The notes under the pieces: model-generated
What the model was told of the DNA's origin: nothing
The model's input: only the letters and a program-made list of their open reading frames with translations
Database searches by the model: none
Source: Thraustochytrium sp. TN22
Lineage: Eukaryota > Sar > Bigyra > Thraustochytrida > Thraustochytriidae
DNA: 64,000 nucleotides
Assembly (NCBI GenBank): GCA_013306675.1
Contig: JABLUY010000086.1
Span: 62,001 to 126,000, forward strand
Direction: 5' to 3'
In this document: in pieces, positions 38,649 through 47,900 of the stretch
Numbering within the stretch: the stretch's first letter is position 1
Layout: every line of letters begins with the position of its first letter
Program-made: the position numbers and the translations under genes

Positions 38649-41600
38649 ATGGAGCGCGAGGTGCTCGCGCGCTCCGTGGAGCAGGCGCGCGCGCAGCTGG
38701 CCGGGCTCCGTGCCGACCTGCGCGGCGTCGAGGAGCGCCTGGGCGTGGCGCAGGAGCATGCCGCCACCCGCGCGCGAGCCCAAGCGCGACCCGCGGACCC
38801 CGGCCCGGATGCCGCCGCCGCGGCGCTCGACGCGCTGCTCGAGGGCGAGTGGGCGCCCGGCGGAGGCCTGCCCTTGCCGCCGCAGCCGCCGCCACTGGCT
38901 GCCTCGGGGCAGCCTGCCGCAGCCGCTGACGACAACGACGACGACGACGACAACGACGACGACGACAAGGATGACAACGACGACAAGGACGACGACGCCA
39001 ACGGCAGGGTCACGGCGGTGCTCGAGCTGCTCGGCCAGCGCCTCGACGCCGCCCTGGCGGGCACAGCGAACCTGCGCTCGCGCAAGCAGGCTCGTGTGTC
39101 AGAGCGTCCGCCACGACGCGAACGGCCGCAGCTGCAGCACAGGCAGCGGCAGCCTGCGGCGCCCCCAACCCCGCGCTTCGCGCGCGCCCCTCTGCAGCCC
39201 TTCCGGGTCACGGTCTTTGCTGGCAAGCACGCCTCGCTCAGCTGCTCACTGGTCGTGGACGAGGCCACCACCTTCGCCATGGTGCTCCACTTCGTGTGCG
39301 AGTGCTGGAACGTTGACAGCCGGGACTTCTCGCTGCAAGCCAACCAGGCCGCACATGGCGGCAAATCCTGCTGCTTCGAGCCGCTCCGATTTGAGGCGGG
39401 CGACCGCGTGCTGGCGCCGCTCTCTGCGCTCAAGCAGGACCGCTCGCGCGGCATGGGCTGCAACGGCATCACCACCTCCGACTTCGCCACTGCGTCTTTC
39501 CGCCTGCCGCCGCTCTACCTAGTCCCGGCGCGGCCGGCGCACGCAATGGCAGCGCTGGGCCCCGGCGTCGCCGCCAAGGGCGTGCGCCTGCAGGTTTTGC
39601 GCCGCCTCTTTCACGGCGTCGATCCGCAGCAACGCTTCCTGCCACCCGACGGCGTCGGCGGCCCCCCTGCGTCCTCGTCCTCGTCTGAGGTTGCGCGCGC
39701 GCACCCGCACGCAGACGGGCGCAGGCGCGTGGAGGCGGACTCTGAGCATGAGCTTGGCGTCATCACCTTTCCTGCCTTCTCTCAAGTCGTCCACGGCTAC
39801 TTCGAGGGCCTCTTCTTCGATCGCGCGCTGCTACTCATGCGCTTCGAGGACGAGTCGCGCCTCGTGCACGTCGCACAACGCCTCGCCTCCACGCAGCCGC
39901 ACCGCCAGGACCGCTACGTGCCGGTCGTCCACACACGCACTTCTCTCATGGCCTTGCCGGTCGAGGAAGACGAGGACGAGGACGAGGACGACTTCGCTGC
40001 TGAGGCCATCGACTTCGCCGCCTGCGTGCGCATCATCCGCCGCCTCGCCGCAGACCAGGACGATGCGCATTCTGCCTCGGACGAGGCCGACGTCGGGCCG
40101 ACAGCGACGGAAGACGATGATGCGCACGTCGACGCCGCCGCCGCCGCCGCGGGAGGCGCAACGCAGCTCTCGCGCGTCGCGACACACCTCACCGGCGAGG
40201 ATGCGCTGCCGCCGGCACGCGTCCTGAACTGGATATTGGGCGGGTCATCAGGGCCCTTGGAGTCCCCAGCGTTCCGCGCCGCGCTGCTCAAGGCCGCGCC
40301 GCAGCTTGACCGGGACGCTCCGCTCCGCTGGTGGCGCGACGTCTTTGCGCGGGAGCCCACCGAGAGCGTCGACTCGCCCGACTTTGCGGCGCACTGGCCC
40401 GCCCTTCGCGAGATCGATGTGGCTGGCCCGCTCGGCGGCGACTCCGGGAACGTTTTCGCAGGCCGTGAGGGCGGGCCCCTGCGCGTGCTTGGTGATTACG
40501 TGGACGCCGCTGTCCGCGCACAGGACGCGGACGGCGCGCGCTCTGGCCGCGATCGTTTCAAGCTCACGCGCTTGCTTGAGACAAGTCGCGCCGTTGCACT
40601 GTGTGACCTGGCAGTCTCTCTCCTCTGCCTCGGTTTCGTGTACGCCATCATCTTCCTCGAGGTGCAGCCTCGCCTGCTCAACGACGCAACGCACCTCTTC
40701 ACGGAGCAGCTGCTCACCTCCAACACGTACTGCATTGACGTGGTCGCGACCAGGGCCGAGGGCGACCTCGTTGTCGAAACCATTCCCACCGCCTTCTCAG
40801 ACATTTCGAGCCCGGGCTGCGTATGGGGCTTCGTGAACGGCCCCCTGCGCGAGCTTTACTTTGTCGAGGCGCCCCGAGCGAACGCCATCGAGGAGGCGCA
40901 GCGCGCTGACTCAAACGAGGACTCGGATGAGGTCCCGTACTGGAAGACACTCGCGTACAATCGCCTCGTTCCGGAGGCGGTCACCATGCGCCAGCTACTC
41001 GTAGACTGGACTTCGTGCGTGTCCAACTCGACGCCCGGCATCCAGCACAGCATCTTTGCGCACCGCGGCTGTCTGGGGCCCTACACGGACGCCAGCCGCC
41101 GCACGTCCGACATCGCCCTCAACATGAGCCTGCTGCCGCCCGGCACGGACCCGACACCATACGAGGACGCGGCGCGCTGGCGCGAGCTTTCGCTCTTCGA
41201 CGACTACGAGGGCCGCTACGCAAAGTATGACGGCTCGGGATATGCCTTCACCTTTGGCGAGCTCGACGACGCCGCGGGCACCATGGACGACAGCGTGCAG
41301 GAGGCACAGGCGCAGTGGCAGGCCGCGGTGCGCAATCTCATCCTCCTGAACTGGCTGCAGCCAAGCACGCGCGCCGTCACACTCAATCTGGGGCTCGTCA
41401 ATCCAAACGTCAAGTCCTACATCAACGTTCAGGCCACCTTCGAGTCATCCAGCACGGGCTACGTGGAGCCCTCGCTTAGTATCATGGCCTTTGATACCAA
41501 CGTGGACTCGCGCGGCTTCTTCGCCGCGACTGTCCTGCGCTGGGTCCTCCTGCTCGTCTGCCTCTTCTCGTTTGTGGTGCAAGCGTTCCTGGCACGCCGC

Positions 41601-42830
41601 CGCGACCGTCGCCGCGGCCTCGCCGGCCTCGAGGCCGATTTGCGCAAGCAGCGCGAGGCGAGGGGCTCCGCCTCCGAGGAGGGCCCCATGTCGGGCCACC
41701 TGCGTCGCACTCTGGCCAACACTGCCTCGGTGGCCTGGCATACGCTGCGTCGCTCGCCCGCGCTCATCCTCGCCCTCACATGTTTCATCTGGGTCGCAGT
41801 CTGCGTCGGCATCTCCCAGACGTACGTGGTCAACACGCAGCGGCAGACCTTCGCGGACAGGCTGCCCTTTCAGGTCTGGAACGGCGTCGCGCTCTGGGCG
41901 CAGTTCGCGCGCGTCGCACAGTATGATGCCATCTCCGTCGTCCTGTTCACCTGTCGCTGCCTGGGCGGCCTGCGTCTCGACGGCCGGACCGCCATCGTGC
42001 TGCACACGCTGCGCTCCGCGGCGCGCCCGGCCTTGCTCTTCCTCTGCGTCTACTTTCTGCTGCTCAGCGTCTTCGCCGCCTTCCTCGTCTCGGACAACGT
42101 GCACCGCGGTCGCGGCTTCTTCGACTACACGGCCGCCCTGCAGCTCGTGCTCGCTTCTGCCAATCACTTTGGCATGCACGAGGCGCTCAGCCCGCATCGC
42201 AGCACCTGGGTCACCACGCGCACCTATCTACTGGTCTTCACCTTCAACGGGGTTGTCATCCTCCTCCTCGCCGTCGCCACCGCCATCTTCTACTACCACT
42301 ACCTGCGGCATGTCAGACTTCAGGGCGCCTCTTCGGCGCGTCTTGCGTCCTTCTCCTGGCCCGTGCGTTGGTGCTCCGCCAAGGCGACCACGTGCGCCTG
42401 CTGCATGCCCAAGACCACATCTTCTCCGGTTCATCACGGCGGTGGCCGTCTCGCAGGCGCTGGCGAAGGGAGCGACGATCATGACAGCTTGCCTCGCAAC
42501 GACGTGCTGCCGCCTCCACTTGATCATGACGAGAGGCAGGTTTCCGTCGACCTTGTCGCTGCTGACGAGCGACAGACAGCCGTCGAGCGACAGACAGCCG
42601 TCGAGCGACAGACTGCCGACGAGCGACAGGCATCAATCGAGCTTGCCGATGCCGACGAGCGACAGGCATCGAATGAGCTTGTCGACGCCGACAAGCGACA
42701 GGCATCGATCGAGCTTGCCGACGCCGACGAGCGGCAGGCATCGATCGAGCTCGCCACCTTTCCCAGCCACCAGACGCAAAGTGGCAGGCAGGCCTCCGCC
42801 GGGCACGGGCCCTCCACAAGCCTCACCTGA
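38649..42830 (+). CDS. Polycystin-2-like (TRPP/PKD) cation channel
   Basis: 1393 residues. The N-terminal 600 have no clear fold except a ubiquitin-like stretch near 195-245 (VTVFAGKHASLSCSLV); acidic poly-Asp runs occur at 97-120. The first transmembrane segment is about 654-675 (LLCLGFVYAIIFLEVQPRLL). The lumenal TOP/polycystin domain follows to about 945, ending in the diagnostic WLQPSTRAVTLNLGLVNPNV, with LSIMAFDTNVDSRGFF beyond. Further segments lie at about 960-980 and 1035-1210, the last with VLASANHFGMHEA before the pore-lining helix. Polycystins are Ca2+-permeable channels of ER, plasma or ciliary membrane. The tail is a repeat (DERQASIELADA, 12 residues, four times). ATG 38649 is chosen as the first downstream of the promoter repeats. 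Confidence 0.82.
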   Translation: MEREVLARSVEQARAQLAGLRADLRGVEERLGVAQEHAATRARAQARPADPGPDAAAAALDALLEGEWAPGGGLPLPPQPPPLAASGQPAAAADDNDDDDDNDDDDKDDNDDKDDDANGRVTAVLELLGQRLDAALAGTANLRSRKQARVSERPPRRERPQLQHRQRQPAAPPTPRFARAPLQPFRVTVFAGKHASLSCSLVVDEATTFAMVLHFVCECWNVDSRDFSLQANQAAHGGKSCCFEPLRFEAGDRVLAPLSALKQDRSRGMGCNGITTSDFATASFRLPPLYLVPARPAHAMAALGPGVAAKGVRLQVLRRLFHGVDPQQRFLPPDGVGGPPASSSSSEVARAHPHADGRRRVEADSEHELGVITFPAFSQVVHGYFEGLFFDRALLLMRFEDESRLVHVAQRLASTQPHRQDRYVPVVHTRTSLMALPVEEDEDEDEDDFAAEAIDFAACVRIIRRLAADQDDAHSASDEADVGPTATEDDDAHVDAAAAAAGGATQLSRVATHLTGEDALPPARVLNWILGGSSGPLESPAFRAALLKAAPQLDRDAPLRWWRDVFAREPTESVDSPDFAAHWPALREIDVAGPLGGDSGNVFAGREGGPLRVLGDYVDAAVRAQDADGARSGRDRFKLTRLLETSRAVALCDLAVSLLCLGFVYAIIFLEVQPRLLNDATHLFTEQLLTSNTYCIDVVATRAEGDLVVETIPTAFSDISSPGCVWGFVNGPLRELYFVEAPRANAIEEAQRADSNEDSDEVPYWKTLAYNRLVPEAVTMRQLLVDWTSCVSNSTPGIQHSIFAHRGCLGPYTDASRRTSDIALNMSLLPPGTDPTPYEDAARWRELSLFDDYEGRYAKYDGSGYAFTFGELDDAAGTMDDSVQEAQAQWQAAVRNLILLNWLQPSTRAVTLNLGLVNPNVKSYINVQATFESSSTGYVEPSLSIMAFDTNVDSRGFFAATVLRWVLLLVCLFSFVVQAFLARRRDRRRGLAGLEADLRKQREARGSASEEGPMSGHLRRTLANTASVAWHTLRRSPALILALTCFIWVAVCVGISQTYVVNTQRQTFADRLPFQVWNGVALWAQFARVAQYDAISVVLFTCRCLGGLRLDGRTAIVLHTLRSAARPALLFLCVYFLLLSVFAAFLVSDNVHRGRGFFDYTAALQLVLASANHFGMHEALSPHRSTWVTTRTYLLVFTFNGVVILLLAVATAIFYYHYLRHVRLQGASSARLASFSWPVRWCSAKATTCACCMPKTTSSPVHHGGGRLAGAGEGSDDHDSLPRNDVLPPPLDHDERQVSVDLVAADERQTAVERQTAVERQTADERQASIELADADERQASNELVDADKRQASIELADADERQASIELATFPSHQTQSGRQASAGHGPSTSLT
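42564..42756 (+). repeat. 18-bp and 36-bp minisatellite in the polycystin C-terminal tail
   Basis: Three 18-bp units (GAGCGACAGACAGCCGTC) then four 36-bp units encoding DERQASIELADA with changes at few positions. All in frame, so expansion keeps the tail readable. Confidence 0.9.
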
Positions 42831-43431
42831 CTGTTCTCCTTCTCCTTCTCCAAACTGTCCTTTTGCTTTTGTGTGTTTGACCAAGTTCTCGCCTCGTCCA
42901 CAGGTCCGAGGCCACCACCACGAAGAAGGAGGCCCGCTTCAAGTCAAGTTGCCTGCGCAATTCGCGCAGCCGCCGCAGCCGCCGCCGCAGCCGCCACGCA
43001 CGCCGCCGCTGATGAACAGCAAGCCTTCTCTTCTTCTTCTTCTTCTTCTTCTTCTTCTTCTTCTTCTTCTTCTTCTTCTTCTTCTTCTTCTTCTTCTTCT
43101 TCTTCTTCTTCTTCTTCTTCTTCTTCTTCTTCTTCTTCTTCTTCTTCTTCTTCTTCTTCTTCTTCTTCTTCTTCTTCGACCTGGCTTTGCTGTCAGCCAG
43201 CCAGATGCGCCCAGATGCTCGCTCGCCAGCTCGGCCGGGGTCCCGCGCGGTACTTTGCAGTGCCGCGGCCCCAGTGACAGCGAGCCTGAGATCGCAGCAC
43301 TGCAAGTGGCACAATTGAAGGCGGCGGGCTCGCGGACGCGCAGCCACTCCCTGGAGGCCGTCGCGGCGGCGCAGACCTCGAGCGGCGTCGGAGCGTGCAG
43401 GAGCGAGTCTGCGCGAGCAAGAGCGGGGAGG
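42831..43431. other. Intergenic region upstream of EF-Ts, with a 147-bp TTC tract
   Basis: No gene. Contains a short CCGCCGCAGCC run near 42972-43000 and the perfect (TTC)49 tract at 43031-43177, 250 bp before the EF-Ts start. Confidence 0.6.
43031..43177. repeat. (TTC)49 microsatellite
   Basis: A perfect GAA/TTC trinucleotide run of 147 bp, the longest pure microsatellite in the window, in the promoter-proximal region of the EF-Ts gene. Confidence 0.97.
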
Positions 43432-44475
43432 ATGCTGGGCCTGTGCTCCCGCGCCGCGCGGCCGCAGCTGCGGTCGCTGCGGGCGCCTCTGGCGGCGTGG
43501 CAGCGCAGCAAGGTGACGGCGGCCATGGTCAAGGAGCTGCGCGACCGCACCAACTCGCCGATGATGCAGTGCAAGAAGGCGCTGAGCGACCCGGAGGTTG
43601 CCGGCGACATGGACAAGGCTGTGGAGTGGCTGCGCAAGCAGGGCGTCGCGCAGGCCGCCAAGAAGTCGGACCGCGCCACGAACGAGGGCCTGGTGGGCCT
43701 GGTGCGCGCCGAGGACCGGCGGTCCGCCATGCTTGTGGAGGTCACGAGCGAGACGGACTTCGTGGCGCGCAACGAGATGTTCCAGAAGCTCGTGCGCGAC
43801 GTGGCCGAGGGCGCGCTGCTGGCCGGCGCCGGCTCGCGCGACGAGGTGCTGCAGATGCCGCTCAAGGAGTCCCCCTCTGTCGCGGACGCGCTCACGCAGG
43901 GTACCGCCACGCTCGGCGAGAACATCGGCCTCAAGGCCGTGCTGCCGCTGCGCGTCACGAACGGCGTGCTCGGCATCTACCTGCACAACAAGCGTACCGA
44001 CGAGACCTGCGTGCAGGGCGCCGTTGTCGCCATCGAGGCTGACTCGCCCGTGGCCGACCTCGACGCCGACGCGCGCGCCACCGTCGAGACGCTCGCCGAC
44101 AAGCTCGCGCTGCAGCTTGTTGCCGCGCAGGCGCTCTTCCTCAATGACGTCCCCGCATCTCACATCGATTACGAGCGCGAGCTCGAGTTCGCGCGCCTGC
44201 GCAACGAGGCGCTTGAGAAGGCCGGCGACAAGGAGGTCGACGAGGGCACCTTGGAGAAGCGCGTCAACAAGAAGGTTGACAAGATCATCAGGCAGCTCAA
44301 GGAGGAGCAGGTCCTGCTCAACCAGAAGAGCCTCGTCCCGGACCACCAGGGCGCCAAGATCAGCGCGCTGCTCTCCCAGACTTCCAAGGCCGTCAAGACC
44401 AACCTGCACATTGCCTCTGCCGCGCGCTTCCAGGTCGGTGCTGACCAGGTCGTGCTGGACACCGTCTCAAAATAA
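43432..44475 (+). CDS. Mitochondrial elongation factor Ts
   Basis: 347 residues from ATG 43432. An Arg/Ala-rich presequence covers about the first 27 residues. The UBA-like N-domain follows: VKELRDRTNSPMMQCKKALS, with NSPMMQCKKAL the family signature, then WLRKQGVAQAAKKSDRATNEG. TDFVARN at 108-114 is the core motif that contacts EF-Tu and helps expel GDP. The C-terminal dimerisation domain is present (HNKRTDETCVQGAVVAIEAD). EF-Ts recharges EF-Tu in mitochondrial translation. The long purine-free TTC tract lies upstream. Many in-frame codons precede it but only this ATG gives presequence plus family start. Confidence 0.95.
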   Translation: MLGLCSRAARPQLRSLRAPLAAWQRSKVTAAMVKELRDRTNSPMMQCKKALSDPEVAGDMDKAVEWLRKQGVAQAAKKSDRATNEGLVGLVRAEDRRSAMLVEVTSETDFVARNEMFQKLVRDVAEGALLAGAGSRDEVLQMPLKESPSVADALTQGTATLGENIGLKAVLPLRVTNGVLGIYLHNKRTDETCVQGAVVAIEADSPVADLDADARATVETLADKLALQLVAAQALFLNDVPASHIDYERELEFARLRNEALEKAGDKEVDEGTLEKRVNKKVDKIIRQLKEEQVLLNQKSLVPDHQGAKISALLSQTSKAVKTNLHIASAARFQVGADQVVLDTVSK

Positions 44476-44912
44476 GCCGTCTGCGTCGCAGTTGGCCGCG
44501 TTGGAGCTGGCTGAGCCGGCGGCCTCCCGGGCCCACTTCTTTCTTTTTCCTTTCTCTCCGCCTCTCCGCTCGCAGAGGGGTGGACCAGGCCCGAGCTACT
44601 AGAGTAGGATACCTGCGAGGCCGCGAGCGACCCCTTCCAATGAGGGGAGGGAGGGCGGGTGGGGGGGGGGGGGAAGACACACATGCACCGAGAGAAAATC
44701 AGAAAGAAGCAAAGTATGGTCGTAGAGATCCAGAGAAGAAAAAAGTCAAGATTGCCCATGTCACACCAACACCTGAGGCGCTACACAGACCAATCGGCTC
44801 CAGTCAAACCCCCAGAGCATCACAAATCGATTATTCTTACATGCGTCGATGAAGCAAACGACAATGATTTCGATGACGCTGTGTACTTCCAAAGGCGGTC
44901 CGGTCCACTCGT
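44476..44912. other. 3'-to-3' intergenic region between EF-Ts and the giant receptor gene
   Basis: 437 bp without a gene. Contains a pure G13 run at 44661-44673. Confidence 0.5.
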
Positions 44913-47900
44913 TCAGGCCTCCCAAACGGCAAAGACGGTCTCCTGCTCATCTGCGGCCACCGCCCACGCATACGAACCATCAAGCGTCGACACGCGATCT
45001 ACGTACCGCACATAGACCTCATCGTCCGCCGACACAGCCACTCCCAACACCTCGTCGCGCGCGGCGTCTTCGCCGCTGCCCACGACGGCCGTCCCATTCG
45101 CCAGGATCTCCAGGAACGCGTCGTCCGACTCACGCAAGCCGTACAGCCCGCCCGCGGGGTCCACGATGAAAAGCACGCTCGGCGCCGCGGCCGACGGCCG
45201 CGCCAAGCTCCGGGCCTTGCTCGTCGAGCTGTCGTCCTCTGCGAGCGAGGGGTACAGCAGCTCCGTCACCGTGCAGGAACCGTCTAGAAGCTTGCAGCGA
45301 GCCAGCTCGTTGTACCCGTAGAGCGCGTTCACCACCGTCTCATCCGCAGCCAGCAAGATTTCCCCACTCACGCCGCTTGCCGGGCAAGCCAAGACGCGCT
45401 CCACGAAACGTTCCTTGGCGAAAACCACAATGGCCCCACTGTCCGCGTCCACAACAACCAGCCGGCCGTCCGGCAAGAAGCTCAAGGGCCCCGGCCGAGA
45501 CAGCTGCGAAGATTCCAGAAAGACCGAGTCCATGGACTGCCATGCGCTGTTGAGCGCGATGATCGATGAGCTAGCCGCGTCCGCCATGTACGCCGCAGGC
45601 CACGAACGGTCCTCCGCCTGCAGCGAGTACACGGACCGGGCGCCCCCAGCCGGCCCCCCGCAGGGCGCCCCGTCCGAGCATGTCTGCGTGCACCGGCACT
45701 CGCACTGGGCCACCGCGCCCGTCGCGAGGAAGCACGAGAGCTTGCCAGCCAGCTGGAAGCACTCCCCATCCTCGTATACCTTGAGGAAGGTCGCCGGGAA
45801 CTTGCACGCCTCGCCAGCAGAGCCCACGCAGCTCGCGCCGCTCACATCCGAGTAACGATGCACAAAGTCGTCCTCCTCGACGGCAACTGGCAAGCATTCG
45901 CACACCGTGCCCTCATCGTACATTGCAAAGTACAGGAAGTTGCGCGCCCCGCAGTACACCGCGCATGCCGCCGGCGTCCCCTCGCTCAACAGCACGCTCG
46001 TCGTGACCGCATCAAACACCGTCGCGCCGCCGCGTGCGCATCCCAGATGCACAAAGTCCGGCTCGGCAGCGCCCGTCCCGGCCGCCTGGACCACGCTCGT
46101 CGGCGTCCACGCTCCAGCAGCCAGAACCGTCGTCCGGCCAGTGCTATTGATCACCTCCACACCGGACGACCAGCTCCCGAGCAAGATGCCGGACGATTCT
46201 TCCTCCAACTCATCGTCCGTCTGCGTCGAATTCACCGTGGCTGCCTCGCAATACTCCCAGCGCACTAGCGGGTCTGTCGTAAAGCACCACGGGCCTTCCG
46301 CCCCGCCGCCCGGATTGCGGCACCTATTGTGCCGACCCAGACCGTGCGCCATCGCCTTGACAGTGCGGTTGCACGCGCCGCACAGGAGCTTGCCCTCCGA
46401 CAGTGCCTCGAGTCCCATGCCAGCACAGTAACGCGCATCCCGCACGCACGAGGTTCTAGCGATGGCGCCGCCGCGCTCGTCATCCTCGAACGGAAACCCG
46501 CACGGCTCTCCCGAATCGCGGTCGCACCAGCCCTGGTTCGTCTGCGCCGCGCCAAGCCCATGCGCGTGCGGCACCTGCTCGCTCCACATCTGGCACGTGC
46601 GACCCGACACCGTCGTGCTCAGGTTGGACAGCGTGCTTGGAGCCTCAGACGCAGCGAGTGAACGCCGCCGCGACCCCACCGAAGCGGCTGCCAGCCTGTC
46701 CGCGTCGCCGCAGGCCTCTTCTTCATCGAGCTGGTCCTCAGTCTGCACCGTGTGGTCGTACGGGCACGCGTCCACGCAGTCTGGGACACCGTCTGTGTCC
46801 GCGTCGCTTGTGGCGTCACATGCTGCGCACAGGCGTCCCTTCCACCCGAGCGGGCACGCAACGCGCAGCGGCAGGCAGGACGAGATGATTGCGGACCCGC
46901 CGGCCATCGTGCATGCCGGCTCGAGGGAACATGCGTTCTCCGTGGTTGCGGCCGGCCGGAAGATACATGCGTAGTAGTCGCCTGGATCGCTGGGTAGTGA
47001 CGCTAGAGCCGGGAAGTAGCCCTCGTCCATGGCCTCATCCAGACTGAGCTGAACAACCCCGTGCTCCGCGTCGGCCCCGCACGAGGCTGAGTCGTCCACC
47101 ACACCGTCCCCGTGAAGGAGGCTGACTTGCACGATGCTCGAGGAAGCCGGCAGAATAGCGAGTTGCGCGGATAAAGGTGCGTCGCCGGCATCAAAGTATA
47201 CCTGAAAGCGGGCCACAGCCGCGCCCTCGGTCCCGCTCGCCGGCAGCTCGTACGTGGCCGTGGGCCGCTGCGCCTCCATGTCCACCGGACCATCGTCAGA
47301 GGTGGACGTAGCCGCCTCATCCACGCAGCAGAGAACGCGAGCGTTATCGCTAGCCGCCGCGCAGGTCTCGGTGTTTGACTTGATCGCGTATGCTTCGTCA
47401 CACGCGCAATTCTTGCGATCACCCGCGGGCGGGTCCAAGGCTAGACAATAGCCATCCTCGCGCGTGAACTTTTCAGTCCCGACCCCGCAATCGCCGCCGT
47501 CCAGCAGGCAGATGCCGGGCGTCTTCGTCGATGGCACCTCGCAGTCCTCTCCCGCCTCGCAACCCTCCACTGCAAAGTCATAAAGCGCCTCGTCAACGCC
47601 AGGGAAGCCCACGAAAACATAGAGCCGGCAGTCTTCGTCCACGTCGCATAGATCGCAGAGCGCCAGCGTGTTCACGAAGGTGGAGTTGTCTGCCAGGTAT
47701 GAGGCCCAGCGATGCTTGCAGGACCGCGGCTTGCTGCCGTCGTGCCAGCAGCGCTCGCCCGGGTAAGCCTGCGACGCGCAGGCAGCGGCACCGCAGACTG
47801 GCCACGGCGGTGTCGTGCTGTAGGCGGTTTCCAGGAGGGGCCGCCCGTCCAGCGATGCGTTCTCCGACGACAGCACGCATGGCGTCGGGGTCCAGGCGAC

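Noticed and set aside
43031-43177. Poly-Lys minus-strand frame across the TTC tract.
   Set aside because: Microsatellite translation, not a gene.
41491-43431. Upstream extension of the EF-Ts frame through the polycystin gene and the TTC tract.
   Set aside because: It reads poly-Leu and Ser/Pro shadow sequence; the EF-Ts presequence begins at 43432.
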